Below, piece by piece: positions 54,875 to 62,962 of a stretch of DNA of 64,000 bases. Source of the DNA: Pseudoalteromonas sp. XI10 (GTDB lineage Bacteria > Pseudomonadota > Gammaproteobacteria > Enterobacterales > Alteromonadaceae); the NCBI RefSeq assembly GCF_001469895.1, contig NZ_LOPY01000060.1, positions 165,112 through 229,111 on the forward strand, given 5' to 3'. The notes beneath the pieces are model-generated. The model did no database searches. It was given only the letters and a program-made list of their open reading frames with translations, and was not told the DNA's origin. The stretch's first letter is position 1. Each line of letters begins with the position of its first letter. Position numbers and translations under genes: made by a program.

Positions 54875-56324
54875 GGGCTTGCTCCTTAGCCTCTGTTGTC
54901 ATTGCCGTAATTTGCTCTGTCAGCTCGATAAAGTCGATATCAGGGGTTTTATGGCCCCAAGCAACCGTAACCCACGCAGAAAATAAGCGGTCAAAAATTG
55001 CTTGCCCTTGATTTGGCACCCTAGCATCGATTGCACGTTTACATTCGCGCTCAGTCATCGAGCGGTGCAAGCGCACTTCATGTTGTTGCTGCGCCCAACT
55101 CAGCGCATGATGAAGCAAATACGCCAGCGCCAAGCGGTGCTCACCTTGCTCAAAACACTGCTTTGCTGCGGCAATTAAATCTGTAGGTAAATCTTTGCTT
55201 TTAATTTCTGCAAATAAGGTTGGGATAACAGGCTCTTCATTCACTTTACTGCGCTCAGGCAAGCTTAAGTTGGCAAAAAAGCCACGCTTTTGCATCAGGT
55301 AATAAACTAGCCAAATAACTAATAAGCCGACCAATACCCAAACTAACACGCCAAACACTTCGCCAATGGCAGTAAACACATCGATAAGCCATGACCAGTC
55401 ACTATCTGATGAACTCGCTTTTGCTTCGATATTTGGCACCCATGTGGTCTCAGTTTCAATAACATTAGGCTCATTATAAAGAGCAGTAACTTGCTCTTTT
55501 ACCGCTTGCTTATCGATTTGCTCGGCGTAGCTTGTTGATGGTTGTAGTGTAAACGTTGTCAGCATAAGTAATGCTACAGCACTCACTACGCCTGCAAGAC
55601 GGGTGCGAATATTTTTAAATGCCAGCTCTATATCCCAGCCTTCTAGTTCAACTCGGCGGTGTAAATAAGCAAGAAATCCACCGGTAACAAATAACGGCGC
55701 CACTAACGAGATACTGATGATATAAATAAAGTTAAACGCTATCTCAACCCAGATTGGCGCTTCGAATATTTGGTACATGGCTTCTTGTGCTGAGAATGAA
55801 TGGGGCACAAGTGCAATTGTCAGTGCCGATATTCCCATCAATAAGATAAACTCAAAATGTACACAGAACAGCATCCACAATGTTTGCTTAGGCTTAGTTG
55901 AAGCAAACAACACCTGCTTACGCTTAGTTTTGCGCTCACCTGATAGTCGTTCAAGTTGCTCTACAGGGGCTAAAAATGCTCTGTTTGGGCTGAGCCTAAA
56001 AACGGTTAAATGCGCTAACATATCAGCGATTTTTAACTGCTTGAGTGACTTTAAGCTACTCATTATGTTGACTGGCTGATTGAAAACCGCTTTTGACATG
56101 TAATCGAGCAAAGGTCGCTCAAATACAGGTTTAAGCCACCAAACAACAAAGCCACCTATACCCCAGCTTAATAAAAAACCGACAATCAAAAATACGGGTA
56201 CTACCATCATCAAATACAAAGAGACCAATGCCACAGCATGCTGCTTAACTAGCAACACTGTTAAATCAAAGGTTTCGTAAGCACTGCGCTTGCGAGGATT
56301 GAAGCTAAGACGATTAAGCTCCAT
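54864..56324 (-). CDS. Membrane protein with C-terminal DUF4129
   Basis: 486 residues from ATG 56324, chosen for AGGGGAA upstream. About five to six membrane helices; the C-terminal approximately 110 residues (HRLALAYLLHHALSWAQ and MTERECKRAI) fit DUF4129, a domain often found beside transglutaminase or MoxR modules. The segment at about 270-330 is probably periplasmic. Overlaps the SpoIIM-like gene by 11 bases. Confidence 0.82.
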   Translation of the reverse strand: MELNRLSFNPRKRSAYETFDLTVLLVKQHAVALVSLYLMMVVPVFLIVGFLLSWGIGGFVVWWLKPVFERPLLDYMSKAVFNQPVNIMSSLKSLKQLKIADMLAHLTVFRLSPNRAFLAPVEQLERLSGERKTKRKQVLFASTKPKQTLWMLFCVHFEFILLMGISALTIALVPHSFSAQEAMYQIFEAPIWVEIAFNFIYIISISLVAPLFVTGGFLAYLHRRVELEGWDIELAFKNIRTRLAGVVSAVALLMLTTFTLQPSTSYAEQIDKQAVKEQVTALYNEPNVIETETTWVPNIEAKASSSDSDWSWLIDVFTAIGEVFGVLVWVLVGLLVIWLVYYLMQKRGFFANLSLPERSKVNEEPVIPTLFAEIKSKDLPTDLIAAAKQCFEQGEHRLALAYLLHHALSWAQQQHEVRLHRSMTERECKRAIDARVPNQGQAIFDRLFSAWVTVAWGHKTPDIDFIELTEQITAMTTEAKEQAHEA

Positions 56325-57264
56325 AGCGCATTCCCCTGTATAAGCGAAAAATAACATAAGCCCAACAACCGCTGCCAACTAAATATTTAACTTCGTTAGC
56401 AATATCACGGGGTGACCAAAATGCTTCGATAAAAGCGGCAATGACTAACATCAAAAATGCGCCAACAATCAGTGGAAGCGCTTTTTGTGCGGCCTGTTTC
56501 ATCGCATATGCACGGGTATACTGCCCGGGGTTTAGCAAGCCGTAACCTATTTGACACCCGGCCGCTGAGGCAATAATGATAGCGGTTAACTCAAATGAGC
56601 CATGGGTTATTACAAACGAAAAAAACGGCCCTTCAAATCCAACATTCACAATGTGAGCAGCAACAGCACCAAAATAAAAACTATTGAACAATAGAAAAAA
56701 AGCAGCTCCAACACAGAACAATACGCCACCTGCAAACATCTGAAATGCGATACCAATGTTATTGTAGATATAGACCCCGAACATCATCAGATCTTGCGAT
56801 GCGCCGCGCTCCGCCGATTGAACACTACCACTAGGGTTATACATTTGTTCGATATTAAGGACAGTGCCTTGCCCTAAAAATGTATACGCAGCATCAGGGT
56901 CTATTGTCACCCAAATAAAAGCAATTAAGGCCAATCCCCAAAATGCCAATAAGTTAATACCAAGCATTAAACGATTTTCATACAGTGCACGCGGAAATGC
57001 CGTGCGGGCCACATGCCATATTTCAGAAAATTGATTGCTTCGAGATAAATAAAGGCGCTTCTGCCCTAACTGCACCAGCCTGTTTATTTGCTCAATCAAC
57101 ACTGGACTATATTGACGACTTTGCGCAATGGCTAAATCATTACAGACTTTGCGATACAAGTTAGGAAAATTAACAGGTAAAGACTCTGCACTATTTTGTT
57201 CGCAAAGCGCTTCAAACTCATCCCAACTGACACTATTTGATTTTACAAATTGAGCTTGCTTCAT
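56314..57264 (-). CDS. SpoIIM-family membrane protein
   Basis: 316 residues, five or so membrane helices, with the SpoIIM (DUF95) core FNSFYFGAVAAHIVNVGFEGPFFSFVITHGSFELTAIIIASAAGCQIGYGLLNPG. In endospore formers SpoIIM belongs to an engulfment peptidoglycan hydrolase complex. In non-sporulating bacteria it recurs next to RDD and MoxR genes with unknown role. ATGA overlap with the RDD gene. Confidence 0.9.
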   Translation of the reverse strand: MKQAQFVKSNSVSWDEFEALCEQNSAESLPVNFPNLYRKVCNDLAIAQSRQYSPVLIEQINRLVQLGQKRLYLSRSNQFSEIWHVARTAFPRALYENRLMLGINLLAFWGLALIAFIWVTIDPDAAYTFLGQGTVLNIEQMYNPSGSVQSAERGASQDLMMFGVYIYNNIGIAFQMFAGGVLFCVGAAFFLLFNSFYFGAVAAHIVNVGFEGPFFSFVITHGSFELTAIIIASAAGCQIGYGLLNPGQYTRAYAMKQAAQKALPLIVGAFLMLVIAAFIEAFWSPRDIANEVKYLVGSGCWAYVIFRLYRGMRYGA

Positions 57265-57989
57265 TGCTTACCCTCCTGCTGCGGGTAATCGTTATCGTGT
57301 TGAACTTGCCCAGCAAATTGGCGCGCATAGCTAACGAGCTGCGCCTCAATCTCATGCTCTGCGGCAGAAAACGGTGCAGCTAAAATAGCTGCCAACTCAC
57401 GGCGCCTTGCATCAGATAATTCATCATGACGCTCTGCAAAAGCAAGCACCGCTAATTGCTCTTCGGTGGTTAAGCTAATGGTAGGAATATGCACTTCACC
57501 TTGAGATAATTCAGGGCGCGTAGCTAACTCATCGTCGTAAATAACCATGGTGCCTGCAGCCCAATCACCAATGCGTTTAAAACGGTTGTTAAACAACATA
57601 ACCACAAGGCCTAAGAAATAGCCTATAGGTAGCATATCGGCTGGGCGTAGTAAGTTACGCACTACAATTTGCGAAAAGCTTGCTGGTAAACCATTGTCTT
57701 GCACAACACGAATTTTTAGGCGTTTTTTACCCGGCGTTTGGCCACTTTCCATTTCAAACAGGATGTTATAGCCCCATGAAATTAAAAAGTAAGCAATTAA
57801 TATAAGTCCTTGCCCAGCATCGCCAAAAAAGGCAAATACAGTACCTACAGCAAGTAAAACCAAACTACGGATAATAAAATCGATGATGTAGGCATAGCTT
57901 CGGGCAACAACGCCAGCGGGAGTAATGGCGATATCAACGCCTTCGGGGAGTTTGATGTATTCTCTGTTTTCCAATCCGTGGTTCAACAT
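57261..57989 (-). CDS. RDD-family membrane protein
   Basis: 242 residues. RDD domain with the first conserved Arg/Asp region (VARSYAYIIDFIIRSLV), GQTPGKKRLKIRVV and FKRIGDWAAGTMVIYDD; then a cytosolic tail of about 100 residues. First gene of the MoxR operon behind the promoter at 58032-58060. Some RDD proteins are Na+/H+ antiporters; the role in this operon is unknown. Confidence 0.9.
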   Translation of the reverse strand: MLNHGLENREYIKLPEGVDIAITPAGVVARSYAYIIDFIIRSLVLLAVGTVFAFFGDAGQGLILIAYFLISWGYNILFEMESGQTPGKKRLKIRVVQDNGLPASFSQIVVRNLLRPADMLPIGYFLGLVVMLFNNRFKRIGDWAAGTMVIYDDELATRPELSQGEVHIPTISLTTEEQLAVLAFAERHDELSDARRRELAAILAAPFSAAEHEIEAQLVSYARQFAGQVQHDNDYPQQEGKQ

Positions 57990-58031
57990 TAATCTACTAC
58001 TGGTATTTATTATTGTTTTCGTAAGCCAATA

Positions 58032-58060
58032 ATAATGCGCGTTTTTCGTTCCTTTTTCAA
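58032..58060 (-). promoter_or_regulatory. Candidate promoter of the RDD-MoxR operon
   Basis: Minus strand TTGAAA (58060-58055), 17-base spacer, CATTAT (58037-58032). Leader about 35-40 bases to ATG 57989. Confidence 0.5.
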
Positions 58061-58093
58061 TGAATTTTGTTATAAGCGCGTTACAAACAAAAC

Positions 58094-58119
58094 AAAAAAA
58101 CCGGCTATAAGCCGGTTTT
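58094..58119 (-). terminator. Terminator of efpL
   Basis: AAACCGGCT-ATA-AGCCGGTTT (58098-58118), followed on the minus strand by U7 (58100-58094). Confidence 0.88.
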
Positions 58120-58135
58120 CAAAGGGGTTACAAAA

Positions 58136-58708
58136 TTACTTTTCTGCGCGACCCATAAATTTATGCTCAACGGTATTAATACGAATACGGTCGCCTGTTG
58201 AAATATGCTCAGGAACTTGAATCGTTAAACCCGTTGTTAAACGTGCAGGCTTTGAACGTGCACTTGCTGAAGCACCCTTGATTGAAGGGTCAGTTTCTTC
58301 AACTACAAGCTCAACGCTCGATGGTAAATCTAAGCCAACTGGCGAGCCATCAATCACAATAACGTGAAGACCTTGAGTTTCTTCATTAACGAATAAAATC
58401 TCTTCGCTGATCGCTTCTTTATTTAGGTTATATGGCGTGTAGTCTTCGTTATCCATGAAAACATACTCTTCACCGTCGATGTAAGAAAACATAGCTTCAC
58501 GACGAATGAGATCAGCAAGCTTTAGCATGTCGCTGTCTTTAAATGTTTCATCAACTTTACCGCCTGTTACCACATCGTATAAACGCATACGGTATAAACT
58601 GCCACCAGCACGACCTTGTGGTACTGAACGTTGAATATCTTTAACTACTAAAACACGGCCGTTATGCTCGATAGCGGCGCCTTTTTTAACTTCACTTGCC
58701 TTAGGCAT
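58136..58708 (-). CDS. efpL: EF-P-like protein EfpL (YeiP)
   Basis: 190 residues, three beta-barrel domains like EF-P. The domain I loop reads SVPQGRAGGSLYRMR, with Arg where EF-P carries the modified Lys, which marks EfpL (YeiP) rather than EF-P. EfpL relieves ribosome stalling at proline-containing motifs in enterics without EpmA/B/C modification. Single gene with its own terminator. Confidence 0.95.
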   Translation of the reverse strand: MPKASEVKKGAAIEHNGRVLVVKDIQRSVPQGRAGGSLYRMRLYDVVTGGKVDETFKDSDMLKLADLIRREAMFSYIDGEEYVFMDNEDYTPYNLNKEAISEEILFVNEETQGLHVIVIDGSPVGLDLPSSVELVVEETDPSIKGASASARSKPARLTTGLTIQVPEHISTGDRIRINTVEHKFMGRAEK

Positions 58709-58898
58709 GGGTGTATTCCTATCGTTTTTTGATGACAGAAATTTACCACGTAATGGCTTTTGTTCAATAAAAATTTACAGTTTTGACTCGCAGCCGTTAT
58801 TTATTCGATTTTTCAGCAAATTATGACAATAGTTGTCTCAAAACTACGAAAAAGCTGCTATCTTTATAACTACGAAAAATGACTTCAAGGATTGGATC

Positions 58899-59285
58899 AT
58901 GAATCAACACACAGTACACGAGTATTTAATGAAAAAGCCATTGGTGATGATCACCCAACCATTTGGCCAAGATGTCGACGTTTACAAGGTGAATCATAAA
59001 ATGTTTGCCACCCTTGCCGAGGGCAAAGAAGGCCAAACAGACGATGATGGAAACCTTGTATGGTGGCTAAATCTGAAATGCGACCCAGATGAAGCCCAAG
59101 CACTGCGTGATATTTTCCCGTCGGTGATCCCGGGTTATCACATGAACAAACGTTTATGGAATACGGTTATTTTAGACGGCACCGTACCACAAGGAGAGAT
59201 TGAACGAATGATTGATAATTCGTTTGATTTAGTGGTTGCGAATATGCCAGAAAAAGACAGAAAAGCGATTGAGCTTCATCTGTAA
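58899..59285 (+). CDS. YjbR/MmcQ-family protein
   Basis: 128 residues from ATG 58899 (AAGGA eight bases upstream; an earlier TTG is rejected). YjbR fold with PFGQDVDVYKVNHKMFATLAE, WWLNLKCDPDEAQALRD and a C-terminal IDNSFDLVVANMPEKDR. Members are small DNA-binding-like proteins (double-wing fold) with no settled function. Confidence 0.9.
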   Translation: MNQHTVHEYLMKKPLVMITQPFGQDVDVYKVNHKMFATLAEGKEGQTDDDGNLVWWLNLKCDPDEAQALRDIFPSVIPGYHMNKRLWNTVILDGTVPQGEIERMIDNSFDLVVANMPEKDRKAIELHL

Positions 59286-59298
59286 AATTGCGCACTGA

Positions 59299-59829
59299 TC
59301 ACGCTCTGTGATCAGTGCAACTTAAATGAAAATGATGATCGGTATACAAAACACCGCCAATAGCATACGCATCTAGCTGCTTATCGACTAACTGAAAACC
59401 ACATTTCTCAAGTACTTTTTCTGAACCGATATTACCCTCGGTGACAACCGCTTTAAATTCACGTACAGCATGTTCTGATTTGGCGTAATCAAGCACTGCT
59501 TGCAAAGACTCTGTGGCATAGCCACGACCATGAAAATTAGGCAGCAACAAATAACCGACTTCTTGACTATCTGGCACTGTTGATGAGGTAAACCCCGTTA
59601 TACCCACCTCTTTACCAGTACTGGTTTCAACAATAACTAAACAAAGAGGTGAATTCGAGTTTGGCTGCCAAGGCTTTAAGCGTTCATTAAACTTAGCTCG
59701 CAGCTGCGCCTCTGAGGGCTTATCGAAGCATTTAGCTATAACTTCGGCATCATTATGCAAAGTATAAAACAATGGCCAATCATCGGCATTTAACAGCCGT
59801 AATGTTAATCGCGCAGTGGTGAGAGTCAT
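59299..59829 (-). CDS. GNAT-family acetyltransferase (RimJ/RimL type)
   Basis: 176 residues. N-terminal TTARLTLRLLNADDWPLFYTLHNDAEV is typical of the RimJ/RimL group; the acetyl-CoA loop is GYLLLPNFHGRGYATESLQ. The C-terminal part has GSEKVLEKCGFQ. Likely acetylates a protein N-terminus or small amine; target unknown. Converges with the YjbR gene. Confidence 0.92.
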   Translation of the reverse strand: MTLTTARLTLRLLNADDWPLFYTLHNDAEVIAKCFDKPSEAQLRAKFNERLKPWQPNSNSPLCLVIVETSTGKEVGITGFTSSTVPDSQEVGYLLLPNFHGRGYATESLQAVLDYAKSEHAVREFKAVVTEGNIGSEKVLEKCGFQLVDKQLDAYAIGGVLYTDHHFHLSCTDHRA

Positions 59830-59943
59830 GGTGATTAATCGCTTATTAAATAAACCTAGTTATAACAAACTGATTTCGTGAGTTAAATACCACTTATGGC
59901 CAATATAGAAGAAAAAAGCCCACATTTTTTAGACTTAACTTAG

Positions 59944-60246
59944 TTAAACTTCAAAGCCAAAATGACTCCCGTCCGGGAGCTCGACATCAAGTCTTAAGGT
60001 ACCCCCAGCAGCTTCAACATAACGCTTTAATGATGATAATCTAACGTCACGACCTGGTTTCTCCATGTCAGATATCGTTGGCTGCTTGACGCCAAGCTCT
60101 TTCGCCATCTCGCCCTGTGTTAGTTTCATATGTTCACGAAGCTCTGCTAAATGAATATTAAGAAGCATATCTGACGCCGCTTTCTTAGCTTTGGCTACCA
60201 CTTCTGGTTTTTCATTCGCCAATAACTTTTCCAGTGTTCTAGCCAT
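59944..60246 (-). CDS. higA: HigA-type antitoxin (XRE helix-turn-helix)
   Basis: 100 residues. XRE helix-turn-helix at about 40-65 (LTQGEMAKELGVKQPTISDMEK) and a C-terminal beta segment. Second gene of a toxin-first pair, five bases after the toxin stop. Expected to bind both its toxin and the palindromic promoter at 60613-60658. Confidence 0.9.
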   Translation of the reverse strand: MARTLEKLLANEKPEVVAKAKKAASDMLLNIHLAELREHMKLTQGEMAKELGVKQPTISDMEKPGRDVRLSSLKRYVEAAGGTLRLDVELPDGSHFGFEV

Positions 60247-60251
60247 TATAT

Positions 60252-60602
60252 TTACCTCTTTTCTAACTTATCTAGGTGAGCCGAATATTCACTATCAGCT
60301 ATCGGGATCATTTGCTCATAAAACCTTTTTTCATTTGAGTTTTTATTACCCGCACAGAGAACAATCGCTTTACGGTTTGGATCAAAAGCAAAAAAAGCAC
60401 GTATCGGAATCCCTTTACTTTGAATCCTTAACTCCTTCATATTACTAAAACAAGAACCATACACTGTATCTGCATAAGGTCTTGCTAGCATAGGACCTCG
60501 CTCCTGAAGAACCAATAAACACGCAAGTACATTAGTTCGGTCTGTGTCATCTAAGGCGTCAAACCAATTATCGAACCTGTCGGTTGTTTCAACTAACCAC
60601 AT
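60252..60602 (-). CDS. higB: HigB/RelE-type toxin
   Basis: 116 residues, RelE/HigB-like (Gp49-type) ribosome-dependent mRNA interferase family. Motifs: FDNWFDAL, GPMLARPYADTV, MKELRIQSKGIPIRAFFAFDPNRKAIVLCAGNK. The basic and aromatic residues used by active members are present. GGAGG ribosome site. Toxin before antitoxin is the HigBA arrangement. Likely an accessory insertion in otherwise core DNA. Confidence 0.9.
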   Translation of the reverse strand: MWLVETTDRFDNWFDALDDTDRTNVLACLLVLQERGPMLARPYADTVYGSCFSNMKELRIQSKGIPIRAFFAFDPNRKAIVLCAGNKNSNEKRFYEQMIPIADSEYSAHLDKLEKR

Positions 60603-60612
60603 ATAAGCCCTC

Positions 60613-60658
60613 CTTGACCATAGATTTAAATCTATATAGATAATAACCTATAGTCAAG
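60613..60658 (-). promoter_or_regulatory. higBA promoter and operator
   Basis: Minus strand -35 TTGACT (60657-60652) and an AT-rich -10 region (TATAGA or TAGATT). Overlaid are a perfect 16-base palindrome ATAGATTT/AAATCTAT (60620-60635) and outer arms CTTGACCATAG / CTATAGTCAAG (60613-60623, 60648-60658; 10 of 11 match). Fits HigA autorepression. Confidence 0.7.
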
Positions 60659-60685
60659 ATTTAATCCGCTCAACTTCTAACCAAT

Positions 60686-60715
60686 AAAAAGCCCCGCTCA
60701 ATGAGCAGGGCTTTT
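60686..60715 (-). terminator. Terminator of fadIJ
   Basis: Minus strand AAAAGCCC-TGCTCA / TGAGC-GGGGCTTTT with one mismatch, followed by U5 (60690-60686). Confidence 0.82.
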
Positions 60716-60736
60716 AAAATTAACTAATTTAAAGAA

Positions 60737-62962
60737 TTAGCTTTTAGTCGTTTCTGTATCAGCATCTTCTGACGCTTGCTCGTCTTCAACTACTTCTTTG
60801 GTTACTTCAACCGGATCGACAGGCGTAGCTTGAACTACTGCTGGCTCTTCGCTTTCTGCTTGGTAAAAACGACCACCTTTTTCAGCCATTGCTTTTAACG
60901 TATCGCAAGGTGTGAAAATTGGGTTGTAGTTAGCAAAAGTCGCCATTTCAGAGCTCACTTGTGCTGCACCCAGTTTATCCATATAGCTAAATGGACCGCC
61001 TAAGAATGGTGGGAAACCAATACCAAAAATAGCACCAATATCACCATCACGCGGGCTTGCAATAATGCCATCATCTAAACAGCGCACCGCTTCGTTTAGC
61101 ATTTGCGCAACACAACGTTTAGCTATTTCGCTCTTGTTTAAACGAGGTGATGGCGTAACACCAAGTAGCTCGTAAACTGACTCATCCACTTTTTTATCTT
61201 TCTTGTCGTAAAGATAAAAACCACGGCCAGTCTTACGACCTAAACGCTTAGAATCGATTAAGCGATTAAAGGCATCCGGGGCTTTAAAGCGCTCGCCCAA
61301 TTCTTTTTCAAGGATTGGCGCAATTTTAGAACCGATATCAATCCCTACTTCATCAAGAAGCGCTAAAGGCCCTACCGGGAATCCAAACTCAACCAATGCT
61401 TGGTCAATCTTTTCAATTGGCTCACCTGCTAGCAGTAAATTAGCCGCTTCATTTACATAAGGCGCTAAGATACGGTTTACATAGAAACCAGCCATATCTT
61501 TAACCACAATTGGTGTTTTACCTTGCTTACGGGCAAAGTTAACAACGCGTGCGATAGTCTCTTCAGACGTACCTTCATGTGGAATGATCTCAACAAGTGG
61601 CATTTTCTCAACAGGTGAGAAGTAATGCAGACCAATTACATTTTCTGGGCGTGCTGCATCAGCAGCAATTTGTGCAATTGGTAATGATGAGGTATTACTT
61701 GCAAAAATCGTGTTGTCTTGGCACTCACGTTCTACATCAGCCACCATACCCTGCTTTAAAGCAAGATCTTCAAACACGGCTTCGATAACGATATCAATGT
61801 GTTTAAAGCCGCTGTAATCGGTGGTACCGGTAATGCGGTTCATGGTTTGTTGTAGATCAGCTTTAGATAAAATACGACGCTTTTGCTTTTTATCTAAAAT
61901 CTTGTAGCTGTAGTTCATTGCATTGCTGATGCCCTTTTCAGCCACATCTTTAATGCGCACTGGAACACCCGCTTTTACAGCACTAACATGGGCAATACCC
62001 GCGCCCATGAGGCCGCCACCTAATACAGCCGCTTTAGCGATTGCTGGGGCATCATCATTACGCCACTCTTTTTTCATTTCAGTGGTTGCAAAGAAAATAC
62101 CGCGTAATGCTTTTGACTCATCACTCATTACCAGCGTGGCAAAGCCTTCAGCTTCAGTTTTGTATGCTTTTAACTGATCAAGTTCAACACTTGCACGAAC
62201 GGCTTTAATAATGGCTAAAGGTGCCGGGTAGTGACCGCCTGTTTTCTTCAGCACGTTTTCTTGTGCTTTTTTGAAAATAATATTGCGACCAAATGGGTTT
62301 GACTCAAGTAATTGACTTAAACGGTCTAGCTTAGGTTTAGTAGCCTTCGCCTTACCTTTCAGAGCAAACTCTTTAGCAACGTCAAGTAATACACTGTGTG
62401 GTACACAATCATTTACTAGGCCTGTTTTCTTCGCTTGCTTAGCACGCACTTGCTTACCTGTAAGCATCCACTCAAGTGCTTTTTGCAAGCCAACTAATTT
62501 TGGTAAACGTTGAGTACCGCCACCACCAGGTAATAAGCCTAACTGTACTTCTGGCAAACCAAGCTTAGTGATATCGCTGTCTGAACACACGCGATAATCA
62601 CACGCTAAAGCAAACTCTAAACCGCCACCCAATGCTGCACCATGAATAGCACTTACTGTTGGGAAAGGCAGCTTTTTCATATCAAAAAATGCTTGCTGAC
62701 ACATTTCGCTTAACGCTAATGCATCTTCACGGCTATTGGCGCTATCAAGCATTTTAATATCAGCACCGGCGATAAAGTTATCGCTTTTACCACTGATAAA
62801 TACCATGCCTTTTACTGCTTGCGCTTGTGCGTCTTTAAGTAAGGTTTTTAAATCTTCTGCAAAACTGCTGCGCAGGGTGTTCATTTTCTCACCCGGCACA
62901 TCAATGGTTACAACGGCTACGCCATCATCTGCCACTGATAAACTAAATACTGAATCTGTCAT
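60737..62962 (-). CDS. fadJ: Fatty acid oxidation complex alpha subunit FadJ
   Basis: 741 residues from ATG 62962. The frame is open further upstream, but this ATG shares a base with the fadI stop (TAATG) and gives the family start MTDSVFSLSVADDGVAVVTID. N-terminal enoyl-CoA hydratase (oxyanion region IAGADIKML, ALGGGLEFALACDYR, GLLPGGGGTQRLP). Then 3-hydroxyacyl-CoA dehydrogenase with VLGGGLMGAGIAHVSA, HYFSPVEKMPLVEIIPH and a C-terminal repeat. FadJ rather than FadB because it follows fadI. A Glu-rich tail ends the protein. Confidence 0.95.
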   Translation of the reverse strand: MTDSVFSLSVADDGVAVVTIDVPGEKMNTLRSSFAEDLKTLLKDAQAQAVKGMVFISGKSDNFIAGADIKMLDSANSREDALALSEMCQQAFFDMKKLPFPTVSAIHGAALGGGLEFALACDYRVCSDSDITKLGLPEVQLGLLPGGGGTQRLPKLVGLQKALEWMLTGKQVRAKQAKKTGLVNDCVPHSVLLDVAKEFALKGKAKATKPKLDRLSQLLESNPFGRNIIFKKAQENVLKKTGGHYPAPLAIIKAVRASVELDQLKAYKTEAEGFATLVMSDESKALRGIFFATTEMKKEWRNDDAPAIAKAAVLGGGLMGAGIAHVSAVKAGVPVRIKDVAEKGISNAMNYSYKILDKKQKRRILSKADLQQTMNRITGTTDYSGFKHIDIVIEAVFEDLALKQGMVADVERECQDNTIFASNTSSLPIAQIAADAARPENVIGLHYFSPVEKMPLVEIIPHEGTSEETIARVVNFARKQGKTPIVVKDMAGFYVNRILAPYVNEAANLLLAGEPIEKIDQALVEFGFPVGPLALLDEVGIDIGSKIAPILEKELGERFKAPDAFNRLIDSKRLGRKTGRGFYLYDKKDKKVDESVYELLGVTPSPRLNKSEIAKRCVAQMLNEAVRCLDDGIIASPRDGDIGAIFGIGFPPFLGGPFSYMDKLGAAQVSSEMATFANYNPIFTPCDTLKAMAEKGGRFYQAESEEPAVVQATPVDPVEVTKEVVEDEQASEDADTETTKS

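Noticed and set aside
58833..58898. Upstream extension of the YjbR protein to a TTG start
   Set aside because: The added residues are not family-like, and the ATG at 58899 has a good ribosome site.
59905..59935. Possible terminator behind higBA (A-run, short spacer, T-run)
   Set aside because: Only A-T pairing with no GC stem; not convincing.
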